Below are positions 26,647 through 35,001 of a stretch of 58,702 nucleotides of DNA, in pieces. Within the stretch, counting starts at the first letter, position 1; each line of letters starts with the position of its first letter. Under the pieces are notes generated by a model that was not told the origin of the DNA, did no database searches, and worked only from the letters and a program-made list of their open reading frames with translations. Both the position numbers and the translations under genes were made by a program. The DNA is from an uncultured Flavobacteriales bacterium (lineage in GTDB: Bacteria > Bacteroidota > Bacteroidia > Flavobacteriales_E > Vicingaceae), in contig CAJXMH010000018.1 of NCBI GenBank assembly GCA_913056345.1, positions 1-58,702 on the forward strand, given 5' to 3'.

Positions 26647-27279
26647 ATGATTCAAGAATTAAAAGAAAAATATGCAGCTGTTTTCGAACCGGCTTTAATT
26701 GATGAGATCAATCAAGTGGCAACCATCAAAGAGATTAGAGAAGGAGAACACCTGATGGAGATCGGAAATTACATAAGGAGTATGCCTTTGCTTTTAGAGG
26801 GAGCTGTTAAGGTGCTTCGCGAAGATGAGAATGGAGACGAATTGTTGCTGTATTTTTTAGAGAGTGGAGAAACTTGCGCTATGACGATTACCTGCTGTTT
26901 AGGCAATACCCGCTCTGAAATTAGAGCGATCGCCGAAAAAGATACACGTTTGATCATGCTGCCAGTTCAAAAAATGCAAGAATGGATGGAGCAGTACAGC
27001 AGCTGGCGAAACTTTGTATTAAACAGCTACCAAAACAGGATGATGGAGTTGTTGAATACCATTGATAAGATTGCCTTTTTGAAAATGGATGAGCGCTTAA
27101 TTAGTTATTTGCGAGAAAAGGCCAAGGTTTCAAACGATGATTTGATCAAAAGTACACACCAAGAAATCGCTTATGAATTGAATACCTCTCGTGTAGTGAT
27201 TTCTAGATTGCTTAAAAAACTTGAGAATGACGGCTTTATTGAATTGCACCGGAATCGAATCAAATTATTGACTCTGTAA
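26647..27279 (+). CDS. Crp/Fnr family transcriptional regulator, candidate regulator of sulfur and cyd genes
   Basis: The 210-residue protein has an N-terminal cyclic-nucleotide-binding-like barrel (~20-120), a long dimer helix and a C-terminal winged helix (~150-205) with recognition helix 'TSRVVISRLLKKLEND'. Three cysteines stand together in 'GETCAMTITCC' (C77, C83, C84) in the effector domain; no Fnr-type N-terminal 4-Cys cluster is present. The gene is followed directly by tauE and two MBL-rhodanese genes. A perfect palindrome GTAAC-N4-GTTAC overlaps its own stop codon and recurs before three other operons. Redox or persulfide sensing through the cysteines is a hypothesis. Confidence 0.88.
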   Translation: MIQELKEKYAAVFEPALIDEINQVATIKEIREGEHLMEIGNYIRSMPLLLEGAVKVLREDENGDELLLYFLESGETCAMTITCCLGNTRSEIRAIAEKDTRLIMLPVQKMQEWMEQYSSWRNFVLNSYQNRMMELLNTIDKIAFLKMDERLISYLREKAKVSNDDLIKSTHQEIAYELNTSRVVISRLLKKLENDGFIELHRNRIKLLTL

Positions 27280-27319
27280 CATTGGTTACGGCAGTTGTGC
27301 TTACTTAGCAATACATTTG
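27276..27319 (+). promoter_or_regulatory. Operator 1 and promoter of tauE
   Basis: GTAAC-ATTG-GTTAC spans 27276-27289 (centre 27282.5), followed by the -7 box TACATTTG at 27312-27319. The centre-to-box distance is 29.5 bp, putting the operator near -41 of the likely start site (about 27324). The tauE ATG is at 27333. The operator overlaps the regulator gene's stop codon. Confidence 0.75.
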
Positions 27320-27332
27320 CTCAAAAATAAGC

Positions 27333-28133
27333 ATGGAGCTTTTAACAATCTTAGGCTATTTAGGCGCTATTTTAATTGGAGTAGTATTGGGTTTAATTGG
27401 TGGAGGTGGATCTATTCTAACCGTTCCCATTTTCGTTTACCTGCTTGGTATCGATCCAGTCATGGCAACAGCATACTCTTTATTTGTGGTAGGGAGTACC
27501 GCTTTAGTTGGAACCCTGCGTAATCTTCCTAAAAAACAAGTTGATTTGAGAACGGGGACTGTTTTTGCGATTCCCGCCTTAACAGCAGTATATGTCACCC
27601 GTAAGTTTATTGTTCCTGCCATTCCGAACGAACTCTTTACCTTAGGTGAATTCACCGTTACCAAAGATTTTGGAATCATGGTGTTTTTTGCCATCATCAT
27701 GTTGTTAGCTGCTTTTTCTATGATAAGAAACAAGCGGAAAGAGCAAAAGGAATCAACTGAGGTAAGCTACAACTACCCCATGATTGTTGTTGAAGGTATA
27801 TTGGTTGGCTTTTTAACTGGTATAGTAGGAGCAGGAGGAGGCTTTTTGATCATTCCAGCTTTGGTTTTATTGGCTAAACTGCCGATGAAAAAAGCAGTAG
27901 CCACCTCCTTAATGATTATCGCTATTAAATCCTTGATCGGTTTTATTGGTGATGTGGAGAACTTAGTGATTGAGTGGAACTTCCTACTCATCTTTACAGG
28001 TTTATCGATTGTGGGAATCTTCATAGGGATTTACCTCAATAACTTTATTGATGGTAAAAAGCTAAAAACAGCCTTTGGTTGGTTTGTATTGTTAATGGCT
28101 TTTTATATCTTTTACAAAGAGTTGGTGGCCTAA
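27333..28133 (+). CDS. TauE/SafE family sulfite/organosulfonate exporter
   Basis: The 266-residue membrane protein has about eight helices in two related halves. Each half begins with the family's glycine-rich motif: 'GLIGGGGSILTVPIFVYLLG' (near 22-41) and 'GIVGAGGGFLIIPALVLL' (near 163-180). TauE/SafE proteins move sulfite, thiosulfate or organosulfur anions. Beside the MBL-rhodanese genes, export of sulfite made from persulfide oxidation is the most natural role. It has its own operator-promoter and is followed by a second operator before the next gene. Confidence 0.92.
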   Translation: MELLTILGYLGAILIGVVLGLIGGGGSILTVPIFVYLLGIDPVMATAYSLFVVGSTALVGTLRNLPKKQVDLRTGTVFAIPALTAVYVTRKFIVPAIPNELFTLGEFTVTKDFGIMVFFAIIMLLAAFSMIRNKRKEQKESTEVSYNYPMIVVEGILVGFLTGIVGAGGGFLIIPALVLLAKLPMKKAVATSLMIIAIKSLIGFIGDVENLVIEWNFLLIFTGLSIVGIFIGIYLNNFIDGKKLKTAFGWFVLLMAFYIFYKELVA

Positions 28134-28141
28134 ACGCCCGC

Positions 28142-28185
28142 GTAACATAAGTTACTGATAGACCAATAGCAAGGGTTTACCTTTG
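28142..28185 (+). promoter_or_regulatory. Operator 2 and promoter of the MBL-rhodanese pair
   Basis: GTAAC-ATAA-GTTAC spans 28142-28155 (centre 28148.5), with the -7 box TACCTTTG at 28178-28185. The distance is again 29.5 bp. The ATG is at 28223, leaving a leader of about 33 nt. The operator begins only 9 bp after the tauE stop codon. Confidence 0.78.
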
Positions 28186-28222
28186 GAGAAGAAAAAATTT
28201 AGAAATTTAAAACATACATAAG

Positions 28223-29635
28223 ATGAAAGTACAACAGATTTATACCGGATGCCTTGCTCACGCAGCATATTACCTAGAAAGTAATGGAGAAGCAGCAGTT
28301 TTTGATCCTTTAAGAGAAGTTCAGCCTTATTTAGATAAAGCTGAAAAAGACGGTGCGAAAATGAAATATGTTTTTGAAACTCATTTTCATGCCGATTTCG
28401 TTAGCGGACACTTAGACCTGCAAAAGAAAGCAGGATCTGAAATTGTATTTGGACCAAATGCAAAACCGGGATACGAGGCAACCGTTGCTGAAGATGGACA
28501 AGTTTTTAAGGTAGGTGATTACCAAGTTAAGGTGATTCATACCCCTGGACATACGATGGAGAGTACTACCTATTTGTTAATTGATGAGAACGGAAAGGAA
28601 CACGGTATTATTACCGGCGATACCTTATTCATTGGTGATGTTGGACGACCTGACTTAGCACAGCATGTTGTTTCGGACTTAACCGAAGAGAAATTAGCCC
28701 GAACCCTTTATAAGTCTCTTCGCGAAAAGATCATGCCTTTGTCTGATGATTTGATCGTTTACCCAAATCATGGAGCAGGTTCTGCATGTGGTAAGATGAT
28801 GAGTAAAGAAACTACTGATACTTTAGGTAATCAGAAAAAGGTGAATTACGCTTTACAAGAGATGAGCGAAGATGAGTTCGTAGAAAAATTACTTACTGGT
28901 CTAACACAACCACCAGTCTATTTCCCTCAAAACGTGTTGATGAACATTAAAGGTTACGATAGTCTTGATGAAGTGATGGAGAGAGGAACCCAAGAATTAG
29001 ATCCTGAGTCATTTGAAGTAGCAGCTAACGAAACGGAAGCTTTGATGTTGGATACCCGAGATGCTGAAGTTTTTGCCAAAGGTTTTATTCCTAATAGTGT
29101 AAACATTGGCTTAGATGGGAATTTTGCCCAATGGGTAGGAGAGTTGGTGCCTTCAGTAAAACAAGAGATCTTGTTAATTACTGATCCTGGAAAAGAAGAA
29201 GAGGCGATAACCCGATTATCAAGAGTGGGTTATGACAATACCATTGGATTTCTAAAGGGTGGTTTTGATGCTTGGAAAGCAAGTGGAAAAGAGATCGATC
29301 AGCTTGAGCGTATCTCTGCTAAAGAATTAGAAGCATTGTACCAACATGAAGAACCTATGGTGATTGACGTAAGAAAGAAAAGTGAATACGATTCTGAGCA
29401 TTTAGTAGGAGCTAAAAATGTGCCACTAAATCAGTTGAATGAAATGCTTTCAGAATTACCGAAAGATAAAAAGTTAAACATTCACTGTGCAGGAGGTTAC
29501 CGCAGCATGATTGCTGCTTCTATGCTAAAACAAAGAGGTTGGGATAATTTAGCCGATGTAAGAGGAGGATTTAAGGAAATAGCAGAGACGGATGTAGAGA
29601 AAACAGATTATGTTTGTCCAACCACCTTGCTTTAA
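28223..29635 (+). CDS. MBL-fold hydrolase with two rhodanese domains (persulfide dioxygenase-like), copy 1
   Basis: In this 470-residue protein the metallo-beta-lactamase domain (1-~240) has 'THFHADFVSGH' (near 52-62), 'HTPGHTMEST' and 'ITGDTLF'. Together these supply the His/His/Asp iron ligands used by ETHE1-type persulfide dioxygenases. The His after HAD is Phe here, as I recall for the Blh-type branch. Two rhodanese domains follow (~265-355 and ~365-465). Only the second keeps the active-site Cys ('HCAGGYRS'). Expected role: oxidation of sulfane sulfur to sulfite or thiosulfate handling. A near-copy follows 45 bp downstream. Confidence 0.88.
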   Translation: MKVQQIYTGCLAHAAYYLESNGEAAVFDPLREVQPYLDKAEKDGAKMKYVFETHFHADFVSGHLDLQKKAGSEIVFGPNAKPGYEATVAEDGQVFKVGDYQVKVIHTPGHTMESTTYLLIDENGKEHGIITGDTLFIGDVGRPDLAQHVVSDLTEEKLARTLYKSLREKIMPLSDDLIVYPNHGAGSACGKMMSKETTDTLGNQKKVNYALQEMSEDEFVEKLLTGLTQPPVYFPQNVLMNIKGYDSLDEVMERGTQELDPESFEVAANETEALMLDTRDAEVFAKGFIPNSVNIGLDGNFAQWVGELVPSVKQEILLITDPGKEEEAITRLSRVGYDNTIGFLKGGFDAWKASGKEIDQLERISAKELEALYQHEEPMVIDVRKKSEYDSEHLVGAKNVPLNQLNEMLSELPKDKKLNIHCAGGYRSMIAASMLKQRGWDNLADVRGGFKEIAETDVEKTDYVCPTTLL

Positions 29636-29680
29636 GCAGGTTCATTTAGATCGAATTAATCAATTTCAAAGAAGTAAAAA

Positions 29681-31087
29681 ATGAAAGTAGAACAAATATA
29701 TACCGGTTGCCTAGCGCAAGGAGCTTACTACATTGAAAGTGAGGGAGAGGTAGCAATTATTGATCCTTTAAGAGAAGTACAACCTTATCTTGACCGTGCG
29801 GAGAAAGACGGTGCTAAGATCAAGTACATTTTTGAAACTCATTTTCACGCCGACTTTGTAAGTGGGCATCTGACCCTTGCCAAAAAAAGTGGAGCTGATA
29901 TCATTTACGGTCCAAACGCTAATCCAAGTTTTGATTCTATCGAAGCTAAAGATGGTCAGGTTTTTAAATTGGGTGCGGTAAGCATTACAGTTTTACATAC
30001 GCCTGGTCACACCATGGAGAGCACTACCTATTTGTTGAAAGATGAAAACGGTAAAGATGAAGCCATATTTACAGGTGATACGCTTTTCTTAGGCGATGTT
30101 GGTCGACCTGATTTGGCGCAAAAAGCGGCTAGCCTGACCCAAGAGGAATTGGCGGCTACCTTATACGACAGCCTTCGAACTAAGATCATGCCCTTGAGTG
30201 ATGAGGTGACGGTTTACCCCGGACATGGAGCAGGTTCTGCTTGTGGAAAGAACATGATGAAAGAAACGGTTGATACCTTAGGCAATCAGAAGAAGGTTAA
30301 TTATGCCTTACGAGCAGACATGAGTAAAGAAGAGTTTGTGAAAGAGGTTACCGATGGGCTATTGCCACCACCTCAGTACTTTCCTTTAAATGTAAAACTG
30401 AATAAGGAAGGTTATGAGGACATTGATGAGGTACTCGCTCGTGGAACCCAAGCACTATCGCCCGATGCTTTTGAAGCAGCTGCTAATGAAACAGGAGCAG
30501 TAGTTTTAGACGTGCGTTCGGCAGCTGATTTTGTAAAAGGCCATATACCTCGTTCTATTTTCATCGGTTTAGACGGTGATTTTGCTCCTTGGGTAGGTGC
30601 TTTGATTGCCGATGTGCAGCAGCCTATCTTATTGCTTGCACCCGAAGGAAGAGAGGAGGAAGCCGTTACCCGTTTATCTCGAGTAGGTTTTGATAAGACC
30701 TTGGGTTATTTGAAAGGAGGTTTTCAAGCATGGAAGGCTGAAAAAGAGTACGATACCATGAGTTCCATCTCTGCTGAGCAATATGCAAAAGAGCAAGATG
30801 AAGCGAACAAGGTTTTAGATGTGCGCAAAGTTTCAGAATACCAAGCAGAGCATCTAGAAGACGCCCTAAATTTTCCTTTGAGTGAATTGAATGATCACTT
30901 AGCAGAATTCCCCAAAGAGGAACCTTTTTATGTGCATTGCGCAGGCGGTTACCGTTCGGTAATTGCAGGCTCAATTTTAAAATCAAGAGGCATTCACAAT
31001 TTGATCAATGTGGAAGGCGGTTTCAAAGCTTTGAAAGAAACTTCAGTTAAAACCACTGATTATGTTTGTCCTTCTACCTTGAAGTAG
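29681..31087 (+). CDS. MBL-fold hydrolase with two rhodanese domains (persulfide dioxygenase-like), copy 2
   Basis: This 468-residue tandem paralogue of the preceding gene has the same domain order: MBL with 'THFHADFVSGH', 'HTPGHTMEST' and 'FTGDTLF', an inactive first rhodanese, and a second with 'HCAGGYRS'. By eye roughly two thirds of residues are identical. It differs at 'YPGHGAGSACG' (copy 1 has Asn for the Gly before His) and across the inactive rhodanese. There is no operator in the 45-bp gap, so it is probably transcribed with copy 1. It ends at a strong terminator. Confidence 0.88.
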   Translation: MKVEQIYTGCLAQGAYYIESEGEVAIIDPLREVQPYLDRAEKDGAKIKYIFETHFHADFVSGHLTLAKKSGADIIYGPNANPSFDSIEAKDGQVFKLGAVSITVLHTPGHTMESTTYLLKDENGKDEAIFTGDTLFLGDVGRPDLAQKAASLTQEELAATLYDSLRTKIMPLSDEVTVYPGHGAGSACGKNMMKETVDTLGNQKKVNYALRADMSKEEFVKEVTDGLLPPPQYFPLNVKLNKEGYEDIDEVLARGTQALSPDAFEAAANETGAVVLDVRSAADFVKGHIPRSIFIGLDGDFAPWVGALIADVQQPILLLAPEGREEEAVTRLSRVGFDKTLGYLKGGFQAWKAEKEYDTMSSISAEQYAKEQDEANKVLDVRKVSEYQAEHLEDALNFPLSELNDHLAEFPKEEPFYVHCAGGYRSVIAGSILKSRGIHNLINVEGGFKALKETSVKTTDYVCPSTLK

Positions 31088-31112
31088 AATACTAGCTTAA
31101 ATGAATAATAGT

Positions 31113-31150
31113 AAAAGCCCTAAAGCGAAAGTTTTAGGGCTTGTTTGTTT
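31113..31150 (+). terminator. Intrinsic terminator after the MBL-rhodanese pair
   Basis: AAGCCCTAAA (31115-31124), loop GCGAAAG and TTTTAGGGCTT (31132-31142) form a 10-bp stem followed by TGTTTGTTT. Confidence 0.85.
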
Positions 31151-31236
31151 CGGTTAACGATTAAAAATATGGTTTCAAACAATGTGATAGAATAAAATAA
31201 ACTGTTTTTATTTAAAAATTGTTAATTTAGTAATAG

Positions 31237-31404
31237 CTGACTTTCAAATTTTACGATGTTCTAGGAAAACTAGAAGCCGAAAGAAAGCTTTCAGAAAACT
31301 CCACTCACAGCTTAAACTTAACTGAATTGCAACAAGGTATCTACTTTTATCGTCTATTACAAGGAGAAGATGTTAAGGAGCATGGTAAATTAATTATTAA
31401 GTGA
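31237..31404 (+). pseudogene. Remnant of a T9SS sorting domain (5' part lost)
   Basis: The frame open from CTG at 31237 (just after TAG at 31234-31236) to TGA at 31402-31404 encodes about 55 residues. These match the second half of a type A sorting domain: 'FKFYDVLGKLEAE', 'LNLTELQQGIYFYRL' and 'KEHGKLIIK'. There is no start codon, signal peptide or PNP start, so it is the tail of a deleted gene. Its stop overlaps the GTG start of the next T9SS gene by 4 bp (GTGA), suggesting the lost gene and the next one were once coupled. Confidence 0.8.
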
Positions 31405-32369
31405 AATTGATCTTATATATAGTTAGCTTGTTTTGCCCTGCTATTTTGGCGGGGCAAAACTTGGTGATTAATGGCAGCTTTGAAGACACAAGCCGGCACT
31501 CTAATGGTATTTTGAGAGCGAATGATTGGATAGACGCTACTAGTTCAAGTCCAGATTTTTTCCACCCAAATCGAGGAATTCCTTATTCTATTGCACCTTC
31601 AAATTTTGCAGGTTTTCAACTAGCCAAAAATGGGGTTGGTTACTTTGGTTTAATACTCTACAGTCCATACAATTCAAATGGCAGAGAGTATATTCAAGGA
31701 AAATTATCTGTATCACTGCAACAAGATTCAATTTATTGCTTCCAACTTTACATTAGTTTAGCAGACTCGTCCCATTATGCCATAAAGCGAAACTTAGGGG
31801 TTTATTTTTCTAACCAAAGAGTGGATAGCTCTCAAATTCAACATCGTCTACTTCATTTAAATCCTCAAATTACTTTTGATACCACTACTTTTTTTACCGA
31901 TAAACAAAATTGGGTAGCAGTAAGTGGTGGTTTTAAGGCACAAGGTGGAGAGCGTTTTTTTGTGATTGGCAACTATGATGCAGATAGTTTACTTGATACC
32001 TTAAGATTGGCAGGAGGTGGATCGCAGATCTATCATCAAAACACTTATTATTATTTTGATGATGTTAGCTTGGTGGCTTGTGATAGTTTTCCGGGTATGA
32101 TAACTTCTGTTGAAGAAAAGGAGATAGGGGAAAAGGTTAAGCTTTATCCTAATCCTTCTCAGGGAGTCTTTCAACTAGAATTACCCTATTCTAACAAAGA
32201 AGTTTACAACTTTCAATTGTATGATATGAAAGGCCGTTTGGTTTATTCAGAAGAAGTTAATCAATCCAAGCGGTTTGATTTGGGTTATTTGCCTAGTGGT
32301 TTGTATCATTATCGGATTGTTGCTGATGAAGGGGTAATGAAAACAGAGAAGTTGGTAATCAAGCATTAA
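31401..32369 (+). CDS. T9SS-sorted secreted protein with carbohydrate-binding-like domain
   Basis: The 322-residue protein starts with GTG and has a signal peptide ending near 'ILAGQ'. 'NLVINGSFED' then opens a jelly-roll domain of the type often found in secreted Bacteroidota proteins (~20-225). The C-terminus is a full type A sorting domain: 'LYPNPSQGVFQLEL', 'YDMKGRLVYS', 'LPSGLYHYRI' and 'KLVIKH'. Its ligand is unknown. The start codon sits inside the end of a decayed T9SS gene, and no separate promoter was recognised in the 300 bp upstream. Confidence 0.82.
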   Translation: MKLILYIVSLFCPAILAGQNLVINGSFEDTSRHSNGILRANDWIDATSSSPDFFHPNRGIPYSIAPSNFAGFQLAKNGVGYFGLILYSPYNSNGREYIQGKLSVSLQQDSIYCFQLYISLADSSHYAIKRNLGVYFSNQRVDSSQIQHRLLHLNPQITFDTTTFFTDKQNWVAVSGGFKAQGGERFFVIGNYDADSLLDTLRLAGGGSQIYHQNTYYYFDDVSLVACDSFPGMITSVEEKEIGEKVKLYPNPSQGVFQLELPYSNKEVYNFQLYDMKGRLVYSEEVNQSKRFDLGYLPSGLYHYRIVADEGVMKTEKLVIKH

Positions 32370-32529
32370 TTACCAATTACTAATCTCTGCCTGCCTGTAT
32401 TAGCAGGGCCCTGCTCCATTGTATTCTGTTCCTAAAGACAGATTCTGAAGCTAAAAATTGGCACAATAATTTCATGTTAAAAACAACCAATCGCCTTTGA
32501 TTGATGTTATAACTTAAAACCTCAAAACC

Positions 32530-33297
32530 ATGAAAAAAACTGCCCTAATTTGTCTGCTTGCTATTGGCTTAAGCAGCTGTGTTACCATTCGTCAAGGAGA
32601 AGTTGGCGTGAAAAGAACTGTAGGAAAGATCTCAGAAAATTACCTAAGCCCGGGAGCTAAATTGTTTAATCCTTTTGCAAGCCGTATAATTCGTGTACCC
32701 ATTAGGACTGAAAACATAGAGGTAAACCTAACCCTCCCTTCAAAAGAAGGACTAAATGTTGAAGCAGAAATCTCCATTCTTTATCACATAGAAGAAAATC
32801 AGGCCACAGAAGTGATCGGAACCATTGGTATGAACTATGAAGCTACTATGATCATGCCTGTTTTTAGAGCTGCAGCTGCAGACATTACGGCCAAATACAT
32901 GGCAAAAGATATGCACACTGGTAATCGTTTAGAAATTGAAACCGCAATTCGAGATCAGATGAAAAAGATCCTAGAGTCAAGAGGCTTTGTGATCGAGGCT
33001 GTATTGATGAAAAGCATCAAATTGCCACGTGGTCTTTACGAAGCAATTGAACAAAAACTAGAAGCAGAGCAAGATGCGCAGCAGATGGAATTTATTTTAC
33101 AAAAAGAACGTCAAGAAGCCCAGAGGAGAACTATTGAAGCGGAAGGAATTCGTGATGCGAATAAGATTATTTCAGAAGGCCTTACGCCTCAAATCCTGCA
33201 GTACAAAACCATTGAAGCGTACCGCGAATTGTCTAAATCACCCAACGCTAAAATGATCATTGGTAGTGGCGCTAACCCTATTTTGATGGAACCGTGA
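32530..33297 (+). CDS. SPFH/prohibitin family lipoprotein
   Basis: The 255-residue protein has a lipobox 'GLSSC' with Cys17, then a Band-7/SPFH domain (~20-200) with 'RQGEVGVKRTVGKI' and the typical helical end rich in Glu/Gln ('IEQKLEAEQDAQQMEFIL', 'IEAEGIRDANKII'). SPFH proteins form membrane-bound ring or scaffold assemblies. Most bacterial ones have a membrane helix; here a lipid anchor takes its place, as in some Bacteroidota and Spirochaetes. Partners are unknown. Confidence 0.88.
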   Translation: MKKTALICLLAIGLSSCVTIRQGEVGVKRTVGKISENYLSPGAKLFNPFASRIIRVPIRTENIEVNLTLPSKEGLNVEAEISILYHIEENQATEVIGTIGMNYEATMIMPVFRAAAADITAKYMAKDMHTGNRLEIETAIRDQMKKILESRGFVIEAVLMKSIKLPRGLYEAIEQKLEAEQDAQQMEFILQKERQEAQRRTIEAEGIRDANKIISEGLTPQILQYKTIEAYRELSKSPNAKMIIGSGANPILMEP

Positions 33298-33357
33298 TTT
33301 TGAAACTAGAAACTAAAAATTAGAAAAAAGAAACTAGTAGAGGGAATCTGAAAATTT

Positions 33358-33392
33358 AAGCTCTAATGCGAAAGTGTTGGGGCTTATTTTTT
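33358..33392 (+). terminator. Intrinsic terminator after the SPFH gene
   Basis: AAGCTCTAA pairs with TTGGGGCTT through nine pairs including two G-U, with loop TGCGAAAGTG, followed by ATTTTTTT. Confidence 0.65.
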
Positions 33393-33453
33393 TCTGTTCT
33401 TAGCTTGTAATTAAGACTTACGCAAAGTAAGTAGCTTTTTAGGGATGTCCAGA

Positions 33454-34320
33454 TTACTTTTTAAATCCGAATAAGTTTTGCCCCACAAAGTCTTGTGGGA
33501 AGTTTTCATCACCTTCAAAACCTAATTTAGTTTCACCATCTTCATTGGGTATATGAGCTGTTCCGAATAAGTAATCCCATATACTTAAACTGATTCCATA
33601 ATTGACCCCATGACTTCCTTTAGGCAAATGATAAGCATGGTGGTGCAAGTGCATAACTGAATTGTTGAAAACATACTTTAAAGGTCCCCAAGTAATTTTT
33701 ACGTTAGCATGGTTAAGATGACCGATGGTAATAGCAGCGAAATGCACAATGTAGGCCTGCTCAGGCTCAAAACCACCGATAACCATTACCCCAAGGGTTT
33801 TTAAAGGTTTGTAGAGTATGTTTTCCATCCAATGGTAGCGAAGGTGCGCTGCGAAGCCCATTTCTTTGACAGAATGGTGCACTTTATGAAATTGCCATAA
33901 AGCAGGAATGCGGTGCAAAAGGACGTGAGTAAACCACTGCACAAAATCCAAGATCACGAAAAAGACCAACAATTGCAGCCAAGCGGGCCAAGCTGAGGTG
34001 TTGAATAAACTAAGGCTATCTGCCTTTATACCAATTTCGCCGAAGCCTAATTCCATCCATTTGTAAAAACCACTGATAAAAATGGAGAAGAGGAAAAAGT
34101 TGAAAAACATGTAGAAAGCGTCTAACCAAAAATCTCTGCGGAGTAATTTTTGATTTTTTCTCCAAGGGAATGCCGCTTCTAAACTCCAAACAATGAGGGA
34201 TATTAAAATTAATCCATAGAAATAATTTTGATACCAAGGAACCTCAAAAAGGATACTTTTCCATGTCCAATCAAGGCTTCCTATAATCGAATTGATAAAG
34301 GCTTCAAAATAGTGATTCAT
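33454..34320 (-). CDS. Fatty acid hydroxylase / sterol desaturase family protein
   Basis: The 288-residue membrane protein has the histidine boxes of the di-iron hydroxylase family: HVLLH (near 132), HKVHH (near 145) and 'HLHHHAYH' (near 224). These proteins hydroxylate or desaturate lipids with O2. In bacteria the substrates range from fatty acids to carotenoids, and here it is not known. The gene is divergent from the YeeE gene, and operator 3 lies 49 bp upstream of its ATG, so the same regulator could touch this oxygen-using enzyme. Confidence 0.88.
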   Translation of the reverse strand: MNHYFEAFINSIIGSLDWTWKSILFEVPWYQNYFYGLILISLIVWSLEAAFPWRKNQKLLRRDFWLDAFYMFFNFFLFSIFISGFYKWMELGFGEIGIKADSLSLFNTSAWPAWLQLLVFFVILDFVQWFTHVLLHRIPALWQFHKVHHSVKEMGFAAHLRYHWMENILYKPLKTLGVMVIGGFEPEQAYIVHFAAITIGHLNHANVKITWGPLKYVFNNSVMHLHHHAYHLPKGSHGVNYGISLSIWDYLFGTAHIPNEDGETKLGFEGDENFPQDFVGQNLFGFKK

Positions 34321-34368
34321 GCTTATAATTCTTACAATAAAATTACAAAATAGTGGAGGGCTTGTTCT

Positions 34369-34412
34369 GTAACATTTGTTACATCAATTAAGTGTAGATA
34401 CAATTAATTTCG
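34369..34412 (+). promoter_or_regulatory. Operator 3 and promoter of the YeeE/YedE genes
   Basis: GTAAC-ATTT-GTTAC spans 34369-34382 (centre 34375.5). At exactly the same 29.5-bp distance stands TAATTTCG (34405-34412), one base off TAnnTTTG. The ATG is at 34436. The operator rules out the upstream TTG at 34376 as start codon, since that would lie inside the operator and before the promoter. Confidence 0.72.
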
Positions 34413-34435
34413 TACATCAAATTAAAATTGAAGAA

Positions 34436-34993
34436 ATGAGTTGGATTTTTGGAACTTGGCCTTGGTACGTTAGCGGAATGGGTATTGCATTTGTTATGTT
34501 CTTGTTGCTCATGATGGGCAAAAAATTTGGAATGTCATCTAACCTCAGAACACTTTGCTCCATTTGCGGTGCAGGTAAAAAAGCCAGTTTTTTCAATTAT
34601 GATTGGAAGGCTCAGAAGTGGAATTTGGTAGTGGTAGCCGGTGTTATTATTGGAGGCTTTATTGCCAATAATTTTTTAACCACTGATAATGCAGTTCAAA
34701 TTGATTCGGAAATGGTAAGTGAGCTAAAATCACTTGGCTTTGAATCTGCAGGAGAAGCTTATTTACCCAAAGAGATTTATGGCTTAGAAGAAATGAATTT
34801 ACAGTCGATTTTGATCTTGATCATTGGAGGCCTTCTGGTTGGCTTTGGTACACGTTATGCTGGAGGTTGTACTTCAGGACACGCCATCTCAGGCTTAAGT
34901 TCGCTACAGTTACCATCCTTAATAGCAGTAATTGGTTTCTTCGCCGGAGGCTTGTTCATGATTCACGTATTATTTCCCATAATTTTTAATTAG
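34436..34993 (+). CDS. YeeE/YedE family sulfur transporter, first half
   Basis: The product is 185 residues from ATG at 34436 ([14 protein letters not shown]). It has about five hydrophobic segments and the family motif '[16 protein letters not shown]' (near 141-156), whose Cys relays thiosulfate in YeeE/TsuA structures. The protein is half the length of E. coli YeeE; the second half is encoded by the next gene, so the two probably assemble as one transporter. It takes up thiosulfate or another sulfur anion. Regulated from operator 3, it belongs with tauE and the MBL-rhodanese genes. Confidence 0.9.
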   Translation: MSWIFGTWPWYVSGMGIAFVMFLLLMMGKKFGMSSNLRTLCSICGAGKKASFFNYDWKAQKWNLVVVAGVIIGGFIANNFLTTDNAVQIDSEMVSELKSLGFESAGEAYLPKEIYGLEEMNLQSILILIIGGLLVGFGTRYAGGCTSGHAISGLSSLQLPSLIAVIGFFAGGLFMIHVLFPIIFN

Positions 34994-35001
34994 TAGAAGA
35001 G

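Noticed and set aside
34376-34436. Longer N-terminus of the YeeE protein starting at TTG 34376
   Set aside because: That codon lies inside operator 3 and upstream of the -7 box at 34405-34412. ATG 34436 is preceded by a complete promoter and begins with residues typical of the family.
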